From DATFNI01 sp963712305 (lineage in GTDB: Bacteria; Bacteroidota; Rhodothermia; Balneolales; DATFMH01): 64,000 bases of DNA. Where the stretch lies: NCBI GenBank assembly GCA_963712305.1, contig CAVQHI010000002.1:868001-932000 (forward strand), given 5' to 3'. This document shows, one piece after another, positions 8,325-16,768 of the stretch; positions within the stretch are counted from its first letter, which is position 1, and the number at the start of each line of letters is the position of its first letter. The notes beneath the pieces are model-generated. The model ran no database searches and was not told the origin of the DNA. It saw only the letters and a program-made list of their open reading frames with translations. Position numbers and translations under genes: made by a program.

Positions 8325-10399
8325 TTATTTGGAAACATACTTCGTTATCAGGGCCTGGAACCCCGGTTCCTTACGCAGCGGGTCCCAAAAAGGATCAAGC
8401 CGGATCAGGTTTACTGATATTAAACTGCCTTTTTGTGAAGACAATGCATGATCCAACCCGGTGATGGCTCCTGCATTATTTCCAACAAGTACGTCAACCT
8501 GTGCACGTGTTAACCATGCCCGGGATAAAGGTAGCAGCAATCCTTTTTCTTTAGATAGCTTCTGAAATTTATCCAGCGTTTCAAATGCCATTTCCTTGCG
8601 ACCCAGCCCGGCCTGAGCAACAGCTAACCCCGGTAGTATGTCAATTGTATTCTCGGTGACGCGGCCATTAGCATGCCTGATGCCCTCGTCAACCGCCTTG
8701 CGATAATAGTCTTTAGCTTTTTTCTCATCTCCAGCGAGTTTGAAGACTTCGGCACGAAGAAGCAGGATCCGTGATTTTGTGATAGAACGACTTCCCGGTT
8801 GCAATGTAGCGGCTATATTTTCAGCCCTCTTATAATCTCTTTTCAACAAGTATAATTTGATTCGTTCATACATTATTTCCGATGTCGATTGTATGCCGGC
8901 GGGCGCCTCATTTAGTATGGCAAAGGCAGAATCGACATCACCCGATTCTAAAATTTCATGTTGGGCAAGATGCGAGTACACTTCGGGATCATCGGGGGCA
9001 GTGGCCCGGGCACGATTAAAAGCTATCCGGGCACGGTCATACCGGTGCATATAATCAGACAGAATACCAAGACCTAACACAATCTCGGGATCATTCGGAT
9101 TCAGAAACACGGCCTGTTGCAGATCATCTGCTGCCGACTGTAATTCGCCGTACATACCATTTTATCTAGGCGATAGCCTGATAATACGTCTCGAATTGTT
9201 GGGAAGTCCTTTAAGGGCCAATTCGAATTCACTGAGCGCTTTGCCGTATTCAGCAAAATCAAAGCGGTACACATATCCCAATGCGAAATGTGCATAAGAT
9301 AAATCCGGAGCGAGCTTCAGGGCGTGCTCGGGCATTAGCCAGCGCCTTTTGGGCCGTCGAATCGGAACGGTCGATACTGGCATACATTAATAAACTTTGA
9401 GCCTCGGCCATCTTGGCCCAGGCCAAAGCAAACACAGGATCACTTTTTACCGCCTTTTTATATTCTTCAACGGCCCTGGGCAGTAAGTTCCATTGACCGG
9501 CTAGTACGAGCATCATGAAATGTTCCCCGCGCAGATAGGCATCGTAGGCAGTCCGGATCCTTGGTCGATATATTGGTTACCGCATCTGTTTGCTTCGCGG
9601 TCAATTTTGCATTCAAAGCATCCGCTACTTTTTGGGCTACCTCGCCTTCCACGCCAAAAATGTTTTTCAAGGTACGGGTATAGGCCTGTGCCCAGATATG
9701 GCTGTCGGTCCGTGCATTGATCAGCTGCAGGTTAATCAGCACCTGGTCGCCCGCTTTCTGCACGCTGCCTTCCAGGATCGTGGCCACACCGAGCTGTTTG
9801 GCAATAGTCTTGAGATTATCAGGATGGCTGCTGTATTTAGCGGTCGAGGTGCGGGATATAACCTTCAATTGACCGATGTCGGCCAGTTTGGTCAGAATCA
9901 TATCCTGCATGCCGTCGGCGAAGTAGCCATTCTTCTTGTCCTCGGACAGGTTCTCGAAGGGGAGTACGGCAATGGATTTGGCAGAAACAGACGCAGAATC
10001 AGCAACCGCAGTTCCTTTAGAAATTCCCCCCGATACAGCAGGTTGTGTTTTGAAAAGTTGTTGATAGAAAATAATCCCGACGGTGAATACCAGCAGGACC
10101 CCAAGGACGATATTCAGTTTACGGCCTGTTTTTTTTGTTGCGGATTTTTCAGCCGTCACTTCCTCAGTTCGTTTCACACCCTCCGGCGTGAGTTCAAACG
10201 CCCAGGCAATGATCAGGGCGATAGGAAAGCCAATCAAAACAAGAGCAATGACGAGGCGCACAGCCCAGTCAGGAATGTTAAGAAACGGAAATGTGGTGGC
10301 GGCAATCTGGATGAGGAGCCATCCGGCCACGGCATACACCCCGGTTACCTTGAATACATTGCGCCTCTTCAGTTCGTGAAAAAAATTCCGTAGATCCAT
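8325..10399 (-). pseudogene. Broken FlgO/TolB-N and TPR membrane protein
   Basis: A full-length paralog is recognisable but spread over all three reverse frames. The first part, from ATG 10399 (MDLRNFFHELKRRNVFKV) to about 9550, holds the anchor and the FlgO/TolB-N domain and ends at STKDPD. The match continues in a second frame (AYLRG-type sequence, then EHFMMLVLAGQWNLLPRAVE) to about 9335, then a third frame (ALKLAPDLSYAHFALGYV) to about 9200, a short stretch in another frame (LSGYRLDKM), and finally an uninterrupted 276-codon run 9155-8325 to the C-terminus (FQALITKYVSK). That needs at least four indels. The anchor differs from the other four copies (FHELKRRNVFKVTGVYAVAG), so this is an older branch. 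A TTG six bases upstream of the ATG is a weaker start. Sequencing indels are possible, but neighbouring genes are clean. Confidence 0.8.
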
Positions 10400-10868
10400 A
10401 CTCAAATTATGTAAACCTGTACGCTAACCTGGCTACTACTTACCAACCTGACACAACTGCCTATAAAGCAATGCATTAGATATTTCTGAATATGAATCTA
10501 ATTGATAATGGTAAATAATCATAGTCATTTGCCTTATTTAAAGAGTTATAATTTTTAGAAAATCAAAGACCAAATGACATCTGAAACATTTTGTGTGTTA
10601 AACAGGGCGCGAGATATTGATTAATAGTTTTGGGAATTTTATAAATGCCGGGCTAAGAACCACTTTAGATTGCTCAGTCTCTCACTTGGTGACAACTTTT
10701 AGTTTGTGGACCTTCTGTCCCCTTGAGGGGACTTTAAGGGGGTGTTACCCAGCGTATTACTTTGATTCCGATCGATGCATGATGCCACGCGGGGAACACC
10801 CACCTTAGTCCTCCCTCAAGGGAGGAGATCGTAATATGTTATTTACTCAGGGATAGTCTCTCAAATCA
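10400..10868. other. Intergenic region upstream of the TPR array
   Basis: AT-rich upstream DNA of the broken TPR gene. I see no convincing promoter: a TTTACATAATTTG stretch on the minus strand near 10405 lacks the right spacing for the Bacteroidota -7 element. The right part is an inverted-repeat element, listed separately. No credible small gene was found. Confidence 0.5.
10716..10826. repeat. Inverted-repeat element (MITE/REP-like)
   Basis: The left arm 10716-10750 (tccccttgaggggactttaa, then gggggtgttac) is an imperfect inverted copy of the right arm 10790-10826, whose reverse complement begins tcctcccttgagggaggact, then aaggtgggtgttcccc. The spacer is about 40 bases. Each arm also has a small internal palindrome around ccttgagg. 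No open frame lies inside. It sits 3' of the amidohydrolase gene, so it could act as a hairpin at that transcript's end. Confidence 0.6.
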
Positions 10869-12320
10869 TCAATGCAATCCGACCATCCCTTGAACGGATT
10901 GAAATATTTTGGGCGAATCAAAACCAACGCCGTTCTTAAAGACAATCTCGGTTTTATGCATGTTTCTTATATCTTTTTCTACATCTCCGTCGATTAGCAC
11001 AAGATCGCCATTCTTGCCTGTAGCGACGGTTCCGATCTCTTTATCTTTTCCAAGAAAACGGGCGGCATTTAACGAGCATATTTTAATAGCTTCGGGGAGA
11101 GTGAAGCCGGCTTCCATCAATAGTTCAGGGACAATGCGATCTGAATAGCCGGGAATAACTCTGCCTGCCCCGGTTGGATCAACGCCGGCCATGAGCAAAC
11201 CTCCCATGTCTGAAAACTCCTTCTCCCAGTACATCTCTTTTTTGTAGTTGGCAATAAGAGCAGAATCCTTACCCACTTCATGGTGATAAAGGGACTCCAC
11301 AGATTTACGAATTGCAGGTGTTACGGCACTGTCGGCTTTGCCAGGAAAAATTTCGTAGCCGGTGAACGGTTCAAAAACAGGCAACGTAGAAGTCAGAGCT
11401 ACATGCTTTTTAATCAAATAGCGAATGAGCTCTTTCATCTTCGGACTGTCTTTTGTCAATTTAAATAAAGAGGATCGACGTCCGCGCAGATCCGCTTTAT
11501 CTGGTTTTTTATTCGGATCAAAATCACTGCTTACCAAAAAGCCGTGTTCCAGGTTATCGATACCCATGTCGGCGGCCTCATGAAAAGTAATGGAACATAA
11601 ATGTCCAGTGACTTTAAATCCGCGTTTATGGGCCGCATCGATGGCCGCTTTTGCTTCAGCCCGGGTTAGGTTTTGATACAGCTTAAATGACGTACAGCCG
11701 GCATCGGCCCAGTAATTGACTTCTGCTGCTGCCTCCTTTGGTGAATGAATAAAACGTATTTCCGGTATTGGCATACCGGGACCATCAATGTAAGGAGCGG
11801 TTATGTCCATATTTGGCCCCAGAATCTTCCCGGTATTGATCATATTTCGGATATTCAAGTCCGTCTGCGGTTCTACACTTCCCGTCGTGCGCATCGTTGT
11901 GACACCTCCGGCCAGGTATAGTCTTGGAAATGAAATCGGCATCTCCTGGGCCAGGTAAAAGCGACGTACCGGTTCCCCATAAAACAGGTGTTCATGCATC
12001 ATGACCATCCCGGGAATGACTGTTTTCCCTGCACCATCGATCACTTTCGCCTTAGTTGGGATATCCACGGAGGAACTATTCCCAACAGCTACAAAATGAC
12101 CGTTTTCGATCAGGATTGTTTGATGGTGCTTAATGGCGCCGCCCGTTCCGTCTATCAATTCCACGCCGGTTATCGCAACAATATCGTTTTTAATCTTGAT
12201 GAAACGGCTTACTTCCGGCGAGAATGTCTGGGCCGAAAGCTGCAAGGGAAGAGAGACAAACAAACCGGCTAATACAGCAATTAAGGATGATAATGAACGT
12301 CTTGAAACTGAAGTAATCAT
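10869..12320 (-). CDS. Secreted metal-dependent amidohydrolase
   Basis: A 483-residue protein of the amidohydrolase superfamily (imidazolonepropionase/prolidase-like branch). Residues 1-30 form a signal peptide ending LQLSAQ. A metallo-dependent hydrolase barrel follows: KTVIPGMVMMHEHLFY carries the strand-1 HxH, GFKVTGHLC and IDNLEHGF supply the later histidines, and MAGVDPTGAG near residue 385 the strand-8 aspartate. A C-terminal composite domain (GTVATGKNGDLVLIDGD) is typical of the family. The start is placed at ATG 12320, not the upstream GTG at 12335, because GGGAGGTG at 12326-12333 is a good ribosome binding site for the ATG and would lie inside the longer frame. The substrate cannot be told; such enzymes hydrolyse C-N bonds in cyclic amides or peptides. 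Stands alone between the TPR and DUF6090 arrays. Confidence 0.88.
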   Translation of the reverse strand: MITSVSRRSLSSLIAVLAGLFVSLPLQLSAQTFSPEVSRFIKIKNDIVAITGVELIDGTGGAIKHHQTILIENGHFVAVGNSSSVDIPTKAKVIDGAGKTVIPGMVMMHEHLFYGEPVRRFYLAQEMPISFPRLYLAGGVTTMRTTGSVEPQTDLNIRNMINTGKILGPNMDITAPYIDGPGMPIPEIRFIHSPKEAAAEVNYWADAGCTSFKLYQNLTRAEAKAAIDAAHKRGFKVTGHLCSITFHEAADMGIDNLEHGFLVSSDFDPNKKPDKADLRGRRSSLFKLTKDSPKMKELIRYLIKKHVALTSTLPVFEPFTGYEIFPGKADSAVTPAIRKSVESLYHHEVGKDSALIANYKKEMYWEKEFSDMGGLLMAGVDPTGAGRVIPGYSDRIVPELLMEAGFTLPEAIKICSLNAARFLGKDKEIGTVATGKNGDLVLIDGDVEKDIRNMHKTEIVFKNGVGFDSPKIFQSVQGMVGLH

Positions 12321-12403
12321 TTTTTCACCTCCCACATAAGTGAATTAGATTTGAATTGCTAATATGCGATAATGATGGCCGTTGTTTAAGTGCGAAATTT
12401 GAA

Positions 12404-13177
12404 TCAATTACTTAATTCTTTGAGTTCCTGAATTACTGCCCGGGCCGCTTTATCCATATTGTGAAAACTATCCTGAACATTGTAAAAAACGGTCTGCATA
12501 TTATCTATAGCCGCGAAAACTTCGGGTTTCTTAATAAATGCCCGGTATTCTTTATCGGATAATTCATAGGCCTGAGGAACGACTTTTCTTGTACCGTTGC
12601 GGCTGCGGCTTTTCCCTGCCAGTGAAACAAGGTTGCCCACTTCTTTACGTACTTCCCAAATCGATCCCAGGTAAAACATTTGTCCGCTAATATCGGTCTG
12701 CTGGTTATAAAAATGGTAGGCAGTAAAGAATTCAGCTATACGGTTTAGAAATTCTTTATCATTTATCAACCCAATTTTGCCGGTAGAAACCGCCTGGTTG
12801 TATGTGGATAGAATGGGTTCGAAGGAAGGGTATTCAAAAGCTCCGGATAAATAATATTGAAGCGAGTCCAGCGATATGTTTTCATTATTTTTGTAGGAAA
12901 GAGATAAAAACCGGGAGGTTCTTTTTATGTACCGCTCGTTTTCAGCTTTCACGGTTGACAGGTGTTCGCGTGTAGTTTTAAAATCCGATATCAGAGACTG
13001 AATAAGGGCTTGGCGTTCATTATTCAACTTACGCTGTTCATTCCAGTTGTTCACCTGAAGAGCAATCAAAATTCCAATGACCACCAGCAGAATTTCCCCG
13101 GTAGCATAGCGAAGGTAACTTGCTACCTTATTTTGTTCGGCCAGCTTTCGACGGATTTTTTTGAAGATCTGGGGCAT
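12404..13177 (-). CDS. DUF6090 membrane-anchored protein (array 1, third gene)
   Basis: 257 residues. The DUF6090 layout is a short basic cytoplasmic head (PQIFKKIRRKLAEQNK), one membrane helix at about 27-45 (GEILLVVIGILIALQ), the signature QVNNWNE, then a helical, probably periplasmic domain. That domain has a recurring core motif, here STGKIGLINDKEFLNRIAEF, comparable to SG-x-L-x-LI-x4-LR in paralogs. The C-terminus is charged (VIQELKELSN). It is last in the first run, one base after the stop of the gene at 13179, so translation is probably coupled. Family function is unknown. The gene has no signal peptide apart from the anchor and no catalytic motif that I can see. Confidence 0.88.
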   Translation of the reverse strand: MPQIFKKIRRKLAEQNKVASYLRYATGEILLVVIGILIALQVNNWNEQRKLNNERQALIQSLISDFKTTREHLSTVKAENERYIKRTSRFLSLSYKNNENISLDSLQYYLSGAFEYPSFEPILSTYNQAVSTGKIGLINDKEFLNRIAEFFTAYHFYNQQTDISGQMFYLGSIWEVRKEVGNLVSLAGKSRSRNGTRKVVPQAYELSDKEYRAFIKKPEVFAAIDNMQTVFYNVQDSFHNMDKAARAVIQELKELSN

Positions 13178-13178
13178 G

Positions 13179-13883
13179 TTACTGCTTAAGTTCCGTAGCT
13201 ATTAGTTTTTTAATTTCATTGATACCGGCAAGACGCTTCTTCAGCCTGGCAAGCATACCATCACTATCATGCTTGTATTTCTGGAAAACTTTTTGGAATG
13301 CCTCGTTTTCTAAAATGAGGCTCATTTGATTTGCTAATGAACCTGAATTTCCCAGCGCCATGGTTTTGTCTAAGATTGTTTGCACCATAATATTTGAACT
13401 GGATAACATATTTTCCTGGAGCCGCTTTATAAGACTAAAGTCGCTCTTATAATAATTGATAAGCGTGAGGCGCAGCTGTTCATTTTTAATGACGGAAAGG
13501 ATATTTTCATTTAACGCACTGGTATATCCGGCACTATTTACTTCCACTGCAGGGGCGCCCATATAAGTGAAAAAATCGTCCAGATTATAAGTACTGTCGT
13601 TTGGAGAATTTAGAATCCTATTGAAGTAGCCGGTTACCCTTTCCCCGGTTTTAATATTGTTTGCCAATTCCAGTGAATCAGATCTTAGATTTCTTTCGAT
13701 GGTATGCAGATCTTCCACCAATTGCTCACGTGATTTATTAGCTTCATTCCAGTTATTCACCTGCAGGGCGATCAGAATGCCAATCACCACCAATAATATT
13801 TCCCCCACGGCATAACGGAGATAACTTGTTACCTTATTCTCTTCTGCCAGTTTTCGACGGATATGTTTAAAGATGGCAGGCAT
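13179..13883 (-). CDS. DUF6090 membrane-anchored protein (array 1, second gene)
   Basis: 234 residues, one of the shortest intact members. The head PAIFKHIRRKLAEENKVTSY and membrane helix match the neighbour upstream. The outer domain is different: the usual SG motif is replaced by NENILSVIKNEQLRLTLINY, keeping only the LR-x2-LI-x-Y part. It has few aromatic residues and many Leu, Asn and Ser, consistent with a helical bundle. It starts 6 bases downstream of the stop of the gene at 13889 and ends one base before the next start, so the three genes of this run almost certainly form one transcript. Confidence 0.87.
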   Translation of the reverse strand: MPAIFKHIRRKLAEENKVTSYLRYAVGEILLVVIGILIALQVNNWNEANKSREQLVEDLHTIERNLRSDSLELANNIKTGERVTGYFNRILNSPNDSTYNLDDFFTYMGAPAVEVNSAGYTSALNENILSVIKNEQLRLTLINYYKSDFSLIKRLQENMLSSSNIMVQTILDKTMALGNSGSLANQMSLILENEAFQKVFQKYKHDSDGMLARLKKRLAGINEIKKLIATELKQ

Positions 13884-13888
13884 AATTT

Positions 13889-14647
13889 TTATTTAATTTC
13901 TGACTCAATTAATCGAATGATGGAATCCTGTTTTGCCTTTAAGGACGCATAAAAGTGTTTATCCAGGTTGGCTGATGCTACGATGTACAGGTAGAGATAA
14001 CTTTCAAATTGAGGGTTTTCGAGAAATTTAAAATCATTATTAGGAAACCGGCTCGGACTGACATCTACCAGCGGGTCGTCGATGATATCCAGATGCCTTC
14101 TGAAATTTCCTTCCTTTAAAAAAAACTGGTGGGCTTTATCCTCCTGTTCACTCACATATTTCTCTTGCGCATGAACGTTATCAAGCACCGATTCATATGA
14201 CGAAAGTTCAGACCTCAGATCCTGGTTGGAGATGATGGATAATTTTCCCGAATTAATGACCTCAAATAAGGAACCCAGGCTTGGTAAATAGTCAGGCATT
14301 TTTTTAAATGCCCAAACCATTAGCATAGAAAGTTCTTTTTCATCTGCCTGTTGAAGATGCGGACCGGTATATTCGCCGATTTTTCGGGCGGCTGCAATAT
14401 TGTCCAGATTCACCTGAACCGACTCTTCCAGTACTGTTTGATTGTCCTGAAATTCTTTAAGCAGTGATTTCAGTATAACCTGCTCGGAAGCTCGTGTTTT
14501 ACGTACTTCATTCCAGTTATTCACTTGCAGGGCGATCAGAATCCCGATCACGACCAATAGAATTTCCCCCAAGGCATATCGGAGATAGCCTGTTACTTTG
14601 TTCTCTTCTGCGAGTTTGCGTCGAATCTTCTTAAAGATAGCAGGCAT
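13889..14647 (-). CDS. DUF6090 membrane-anchored protein (array 1, first gene)
   Basis: 252 residues; head PAIFKKIRRKLAEENKVTGY, helix EILLVVIGILIALQV. The outer domain carries a clear copy of the shared motif (VINSGKLSIISNQDLRSELS), then SYESVLDNVHAQEKYVSEQE, and ends in a basic and acidic helix (DSIIRLIESEIK). It is the promoter-proximal gene of run 1. Upstream of its ATG lies a 282-bp leader that recurs before the first gene of run 2 (23560), and the two genes also agree almost base for base through the first ~45 codons. This gene pair therefore looks like two descendants of one operon head. Confidence 0.88.
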   Translation of the reverse strand: MPAIFKKIRRKLAEENKVTGYLRYALGEILLVVIGILIALQVNNWNEVRKTRASEQVILKSLLKEFQDNQTVLEESVQVNLDNIAAARKIGEYTGPHLQQADEKELSMLMVWAFKKMPDYLPSLGSLFEVINSGKLSIISNQDLRSELSSYESVLDNVHAQEKYVSEQEDKAHQFFLKEGNFRRHLDIIDDPLVDVSPSRFPNNDFKFLENPQFESYLYLYIVASANLDKHFYASLKAKQDSIIRLIESEIK

Positions 14648-14929
14648 ATAGCTAACGCACGTAGATTAGTTCCTTTGAAATAGATCCCATGTTTTCCCCG
14701 GTAAGTATACACGCACCAATAAAGTACCGTACTGATAATCTTATATATATAAAAAAGACAAAAAAAGATAGTAGGATATCCTCATCAATAATCAGTACAG
14801 TTTTCTACGGAAACGGATTTCTTCAAAGAATTCAACACTCTTAAATCGTAATTGAGTGGAAGCTGTTGTTTTATCTAAAGACAAGTAGGAAGTGAAAATC
14901 GGTACCGCAATAATCGGAACATTTCTTGG
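14648..14929 (-). promoter_or_regulatory. Duplicated operon leader, copy A
   Basis: The DNA immediately upstream of the first run-1 gene is repeated at 23561-23842 with scattered substitutions and one 2-base indel. Most conserved is the start-proximal ~150 bases, including atagctaacgcacgtagatt, tcccatgttttccccggtaa and tataaaaaagacaaaaaaag as read on the plus strand. On the minus strand this gives TATCTTTTTTTG, near the Bacteroidota -7 TAnnTTTG, but no well-spaced -33 TTTG, so the exact promoter is not settled. The position and conservation argue that it holds the promoter and 5' leader of the array operons. Confidence 0.6.
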
Positions 14930-15036
14930 ATAGTTAAATCACACTTTAATACTGCTATGGCATATTTCAAATAGTTGGCCCATTTACCTTCTTTAACGTG
15001 AATTTGATATAATGAAATCGCATTCACCAACCACTC
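14875..15036 (-). other. Protein-like open stretch, possible gene remnant
   Basis: An uninterrupted reverse frame reads EWLVNAISLYQIHVKEGKWA, then NYLKYAIAVLKC, and stops at 14875. A second frame downstream also reads like protein (NVPIIAVPIFTSYLSLDKTT). It has no start codon context and lies between the leader repeat and an inverted-repeat element, so it may be a fragment of a lost gene carried into the spacer. I do not recognise the family. Confidence 0.25.
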
Positions 15037-15038
15037 AA

Positions 15039-15158
15039 TGTCATTCCGACGGAATGGAGGAATCTATCTTGGCTATGATCCTGGCATATATTCTGAAACA
15101 TTTTTAGCATTTCCGGTCGGGTTGGATTTCTCCATCCCGAAGACTCGGGAAAATGACA
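15039..15158. repeat. Inverted-repeat element (REP/MITE-like)
   Basis: The arms tgtcattccgacggaatgga, then ggaatc (from 15039) and the reverse complement of 15124-15158 (tgtcattttcccgagtcttc, then gggatggagaaatcc) pair imperfectly around about 60 bases of AT-rich DNA. Dispersed elements with the phrase 'tgtcattc...ggaatggaggaatc' are common between genes in Bacteroidota (from general knowledge, not searched). It lies between the two DUF6090 runs. The remaining DNA to 15237 shows nothing else. Confidence 0.65.
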
Positions 15159-15237
15159 ATCGTGGGGGATTTTAATTGCTTATCTCGAATTCACATTCTT
15201 TAAGATTGTTTTTTTCGAATATTTTTGAAGAATTTTG

Positions 15238-15957
15238 TCAATTATGGGCTTTTAAATAGCTTTCCAGAAGCAATATCAGCTCGTGGTCTACTTTCAGGAA
15301 TTTTTGACATTGAATCCCATAAATTGTCCCGTAAAATTTAAATAAATCAAATTGTGCAATGGTTTTGTGGTCTTTAAGGGCAAACATGAAATCTTTAATA
15401 TGTGGTGTTTTGGGTAAGACTTGTATCTGTTCGTAATATTTTATTTGCAGTGGTGTGTCATATTTTTCGCAGATGCGATTATTGAGCTCAATAGCGTTTA
15501 CCACATAATCATATGCCTTGTAATAAGCCCTCAGCTTGTTTTTGATGTTGCTTTGACTTATATGATCATAGGCATTTGGATCGTTGTTGATTAGGTTTGA
15601 CTGATAGGCCAAACGAAAGAAAAAGGGGTTGTTGGTAACTTTTAAGTTTAATGTGGAATCGTCTAAAATGCCGTTGCTCACCTGTATTAGGGAACTGAAA
15701 AGGGTATCGCGATTTTGTTGATAACTTAGCCTGGATTCAAAAAACACCGAATCTGCCTTTGCATCGCTAAGTAATTGTTCAGCAAGTTTTATTTCATTGT
15801 TTTTCTCTTTTCTTGCTTCATTCCAGTTGTTTACCTGTAAGGCAATCAGGATTCCGATCACCACCAGGATGATTTCGCCCATTGCGTAGCGAATATAAGC
15901 CGCTGTTTTGTTTTCAGAGGCCAGTTTTCGGCGGATGTTTTTGAAGATGGAAGGCAT
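15238..15957 (-). CDS. DUF6090 membrane-anchored protein (array 2, last gene)
   Basis: 239 residues; head PSIFKNIRRKLASENKTAAY and helix GEIILVVIGILIALQV. The outer domain is among the most divergent: only IKNKLRAYYKAYDYVVNAIE recalls the shared LR-x2-Y motif. It contains two Cys (one in NRICEKYD, one in YGIQCQKFL), unusual in the array. It ends in a Leu-rich helix (LILLLESYLKAHN). It is the promoter-distal gene of run 2, one base from the gene before it. Confidence 0.87.
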   Translation of the reverse strand: MPSIFKNIRRKLASENKTAAYIRYAMGEIILVVIGILIALQVNNWNEARKEKNNEIKLAEQLLSDAKADSVFFESRLSYQQNRDTLFSSLIQVSNGILDDSTLNLKVTNNPFFFRLAYQSNLINNDPNAYDHISQSNIKNKLRAYYKAYDYVVNAIELNNRICEKYDTPLQIKYYEQIQVLPKTPHIKDFMFALKDHKTIAQFDLFKFYGTIYGIQCQKFLKVDHELILLLESYLKAHN

Positions 15958-15958
15958 C

Positions 15959-16768
15959 TTAGTTTAATTGTGCATTAATTTCTTTGATCAATTGTAGCGT
16001 CTGTTTTTTTGCCGGACTCATCACTGCAATATGGGCTATCGAAATGTTTTCCCGAAAAATGATGCTGTTTAGAAGAGCGGTCTGATTTTGAGGTTCATTT
16101 ATCCAGGAATAAAGGTGTTTATACAATTCGGGGTTGGAGACGTTTGCCAGCGTATCCACATCGAAAACGTTTTTGTTTATTTTCAATAACTTATATATCA
16201 AATGGTTATACTTTGATGTGGTGAATAATGTTTTGTCCAGAATTTGTTTGATATCAATGTTGTCAACCATGTTATTGTTATGCTGAATGATCGCTTGTTT
16301 GGTATCTAAGTCCTGGTAGTAGTTTATTATTTCTTTTCTCAATACAGGGTCAGTAATCAGGTTCAGCGCACCCGAAGATTCCATATCAGAAAAGGTGGCA
16401 TTTACACTCCGGAAAGTCTTGCGGGGTGCAATATTTGATATCCTAAGAAACACTTCCGATTCTTCCGGAAACCGCTGATTGGCGTTGTATGTCTTAATTA
16501 GTGAATTTGAAATTTTTATAATCCTCTTCTCAAAATCTAATTGCGCATCAATATTTACCACCTGCTGTTTTAAATCCTGCTTTAAATTATTCAGGTACTG
16601 AACTTCCCGGATGCGATCTTTCCGGTTTTCATTCCAGTTATTTACCTGCAAAGCGATTAAAATTCCTATCACAACCAGTAGAATTTCGCCCAGTGCATAT
16701 CGTAAATAGGCCGCTGTCTTATTTTCGGAGGCGAGTTGTTTACGGATGTTGCGAAAGATTTTTGGCAT
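15959..16768 (-). CDS. DUF6090 membrane-anchored protein
   Basis: 269 residues; head PKIFRNIRKQLASENKTAAY, helix GEILLVVIGILIALQV. The outer domain holds the motif as ESSGALNLITDPVLRKEIIN followed by YYQDLDTKQ, one of the best copies in the array. The rest is Ile-, Asn- and Lys-rich and likely helical. Its first 29 bases overlap the end of the gene upstream (16740-17573) in another frame, implying translational coupling. The ATG choice rests on the conserved head, which begins exactly there in every paralog. Confidence 0.87.
   Translation of the reverse strand: MPKIFRNIRKQLASENKTAAYLRYALGEILLVVIGILIALQVNNWNENRKDRIREVQYLNNLKQDLKQQVVNIDAQLDFEKRIIKISNSLIKTYNANQRFPEESEVFLRISNIAPRKTFRSVNATFSDMESSGALNLITDPVLRKEIINYYQDLDTKQAIIQHNNNMVDNIDIKQILDKTLFTTSKYNHLIYKLLKINKNVFDVDTLANVSNPELYKHLYSWINEPQNQTALLNSIIFRENISIAHIAVMSPAKKQTLQLIKEINAQLN

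Noticed and set aside
12321..12335. Longer amidohydrolase start at GTG 12335
   Set aside because: The extra codons read GGEK and coincide with the GGGAGGTG ribosome binding site of the ATG at 12320.
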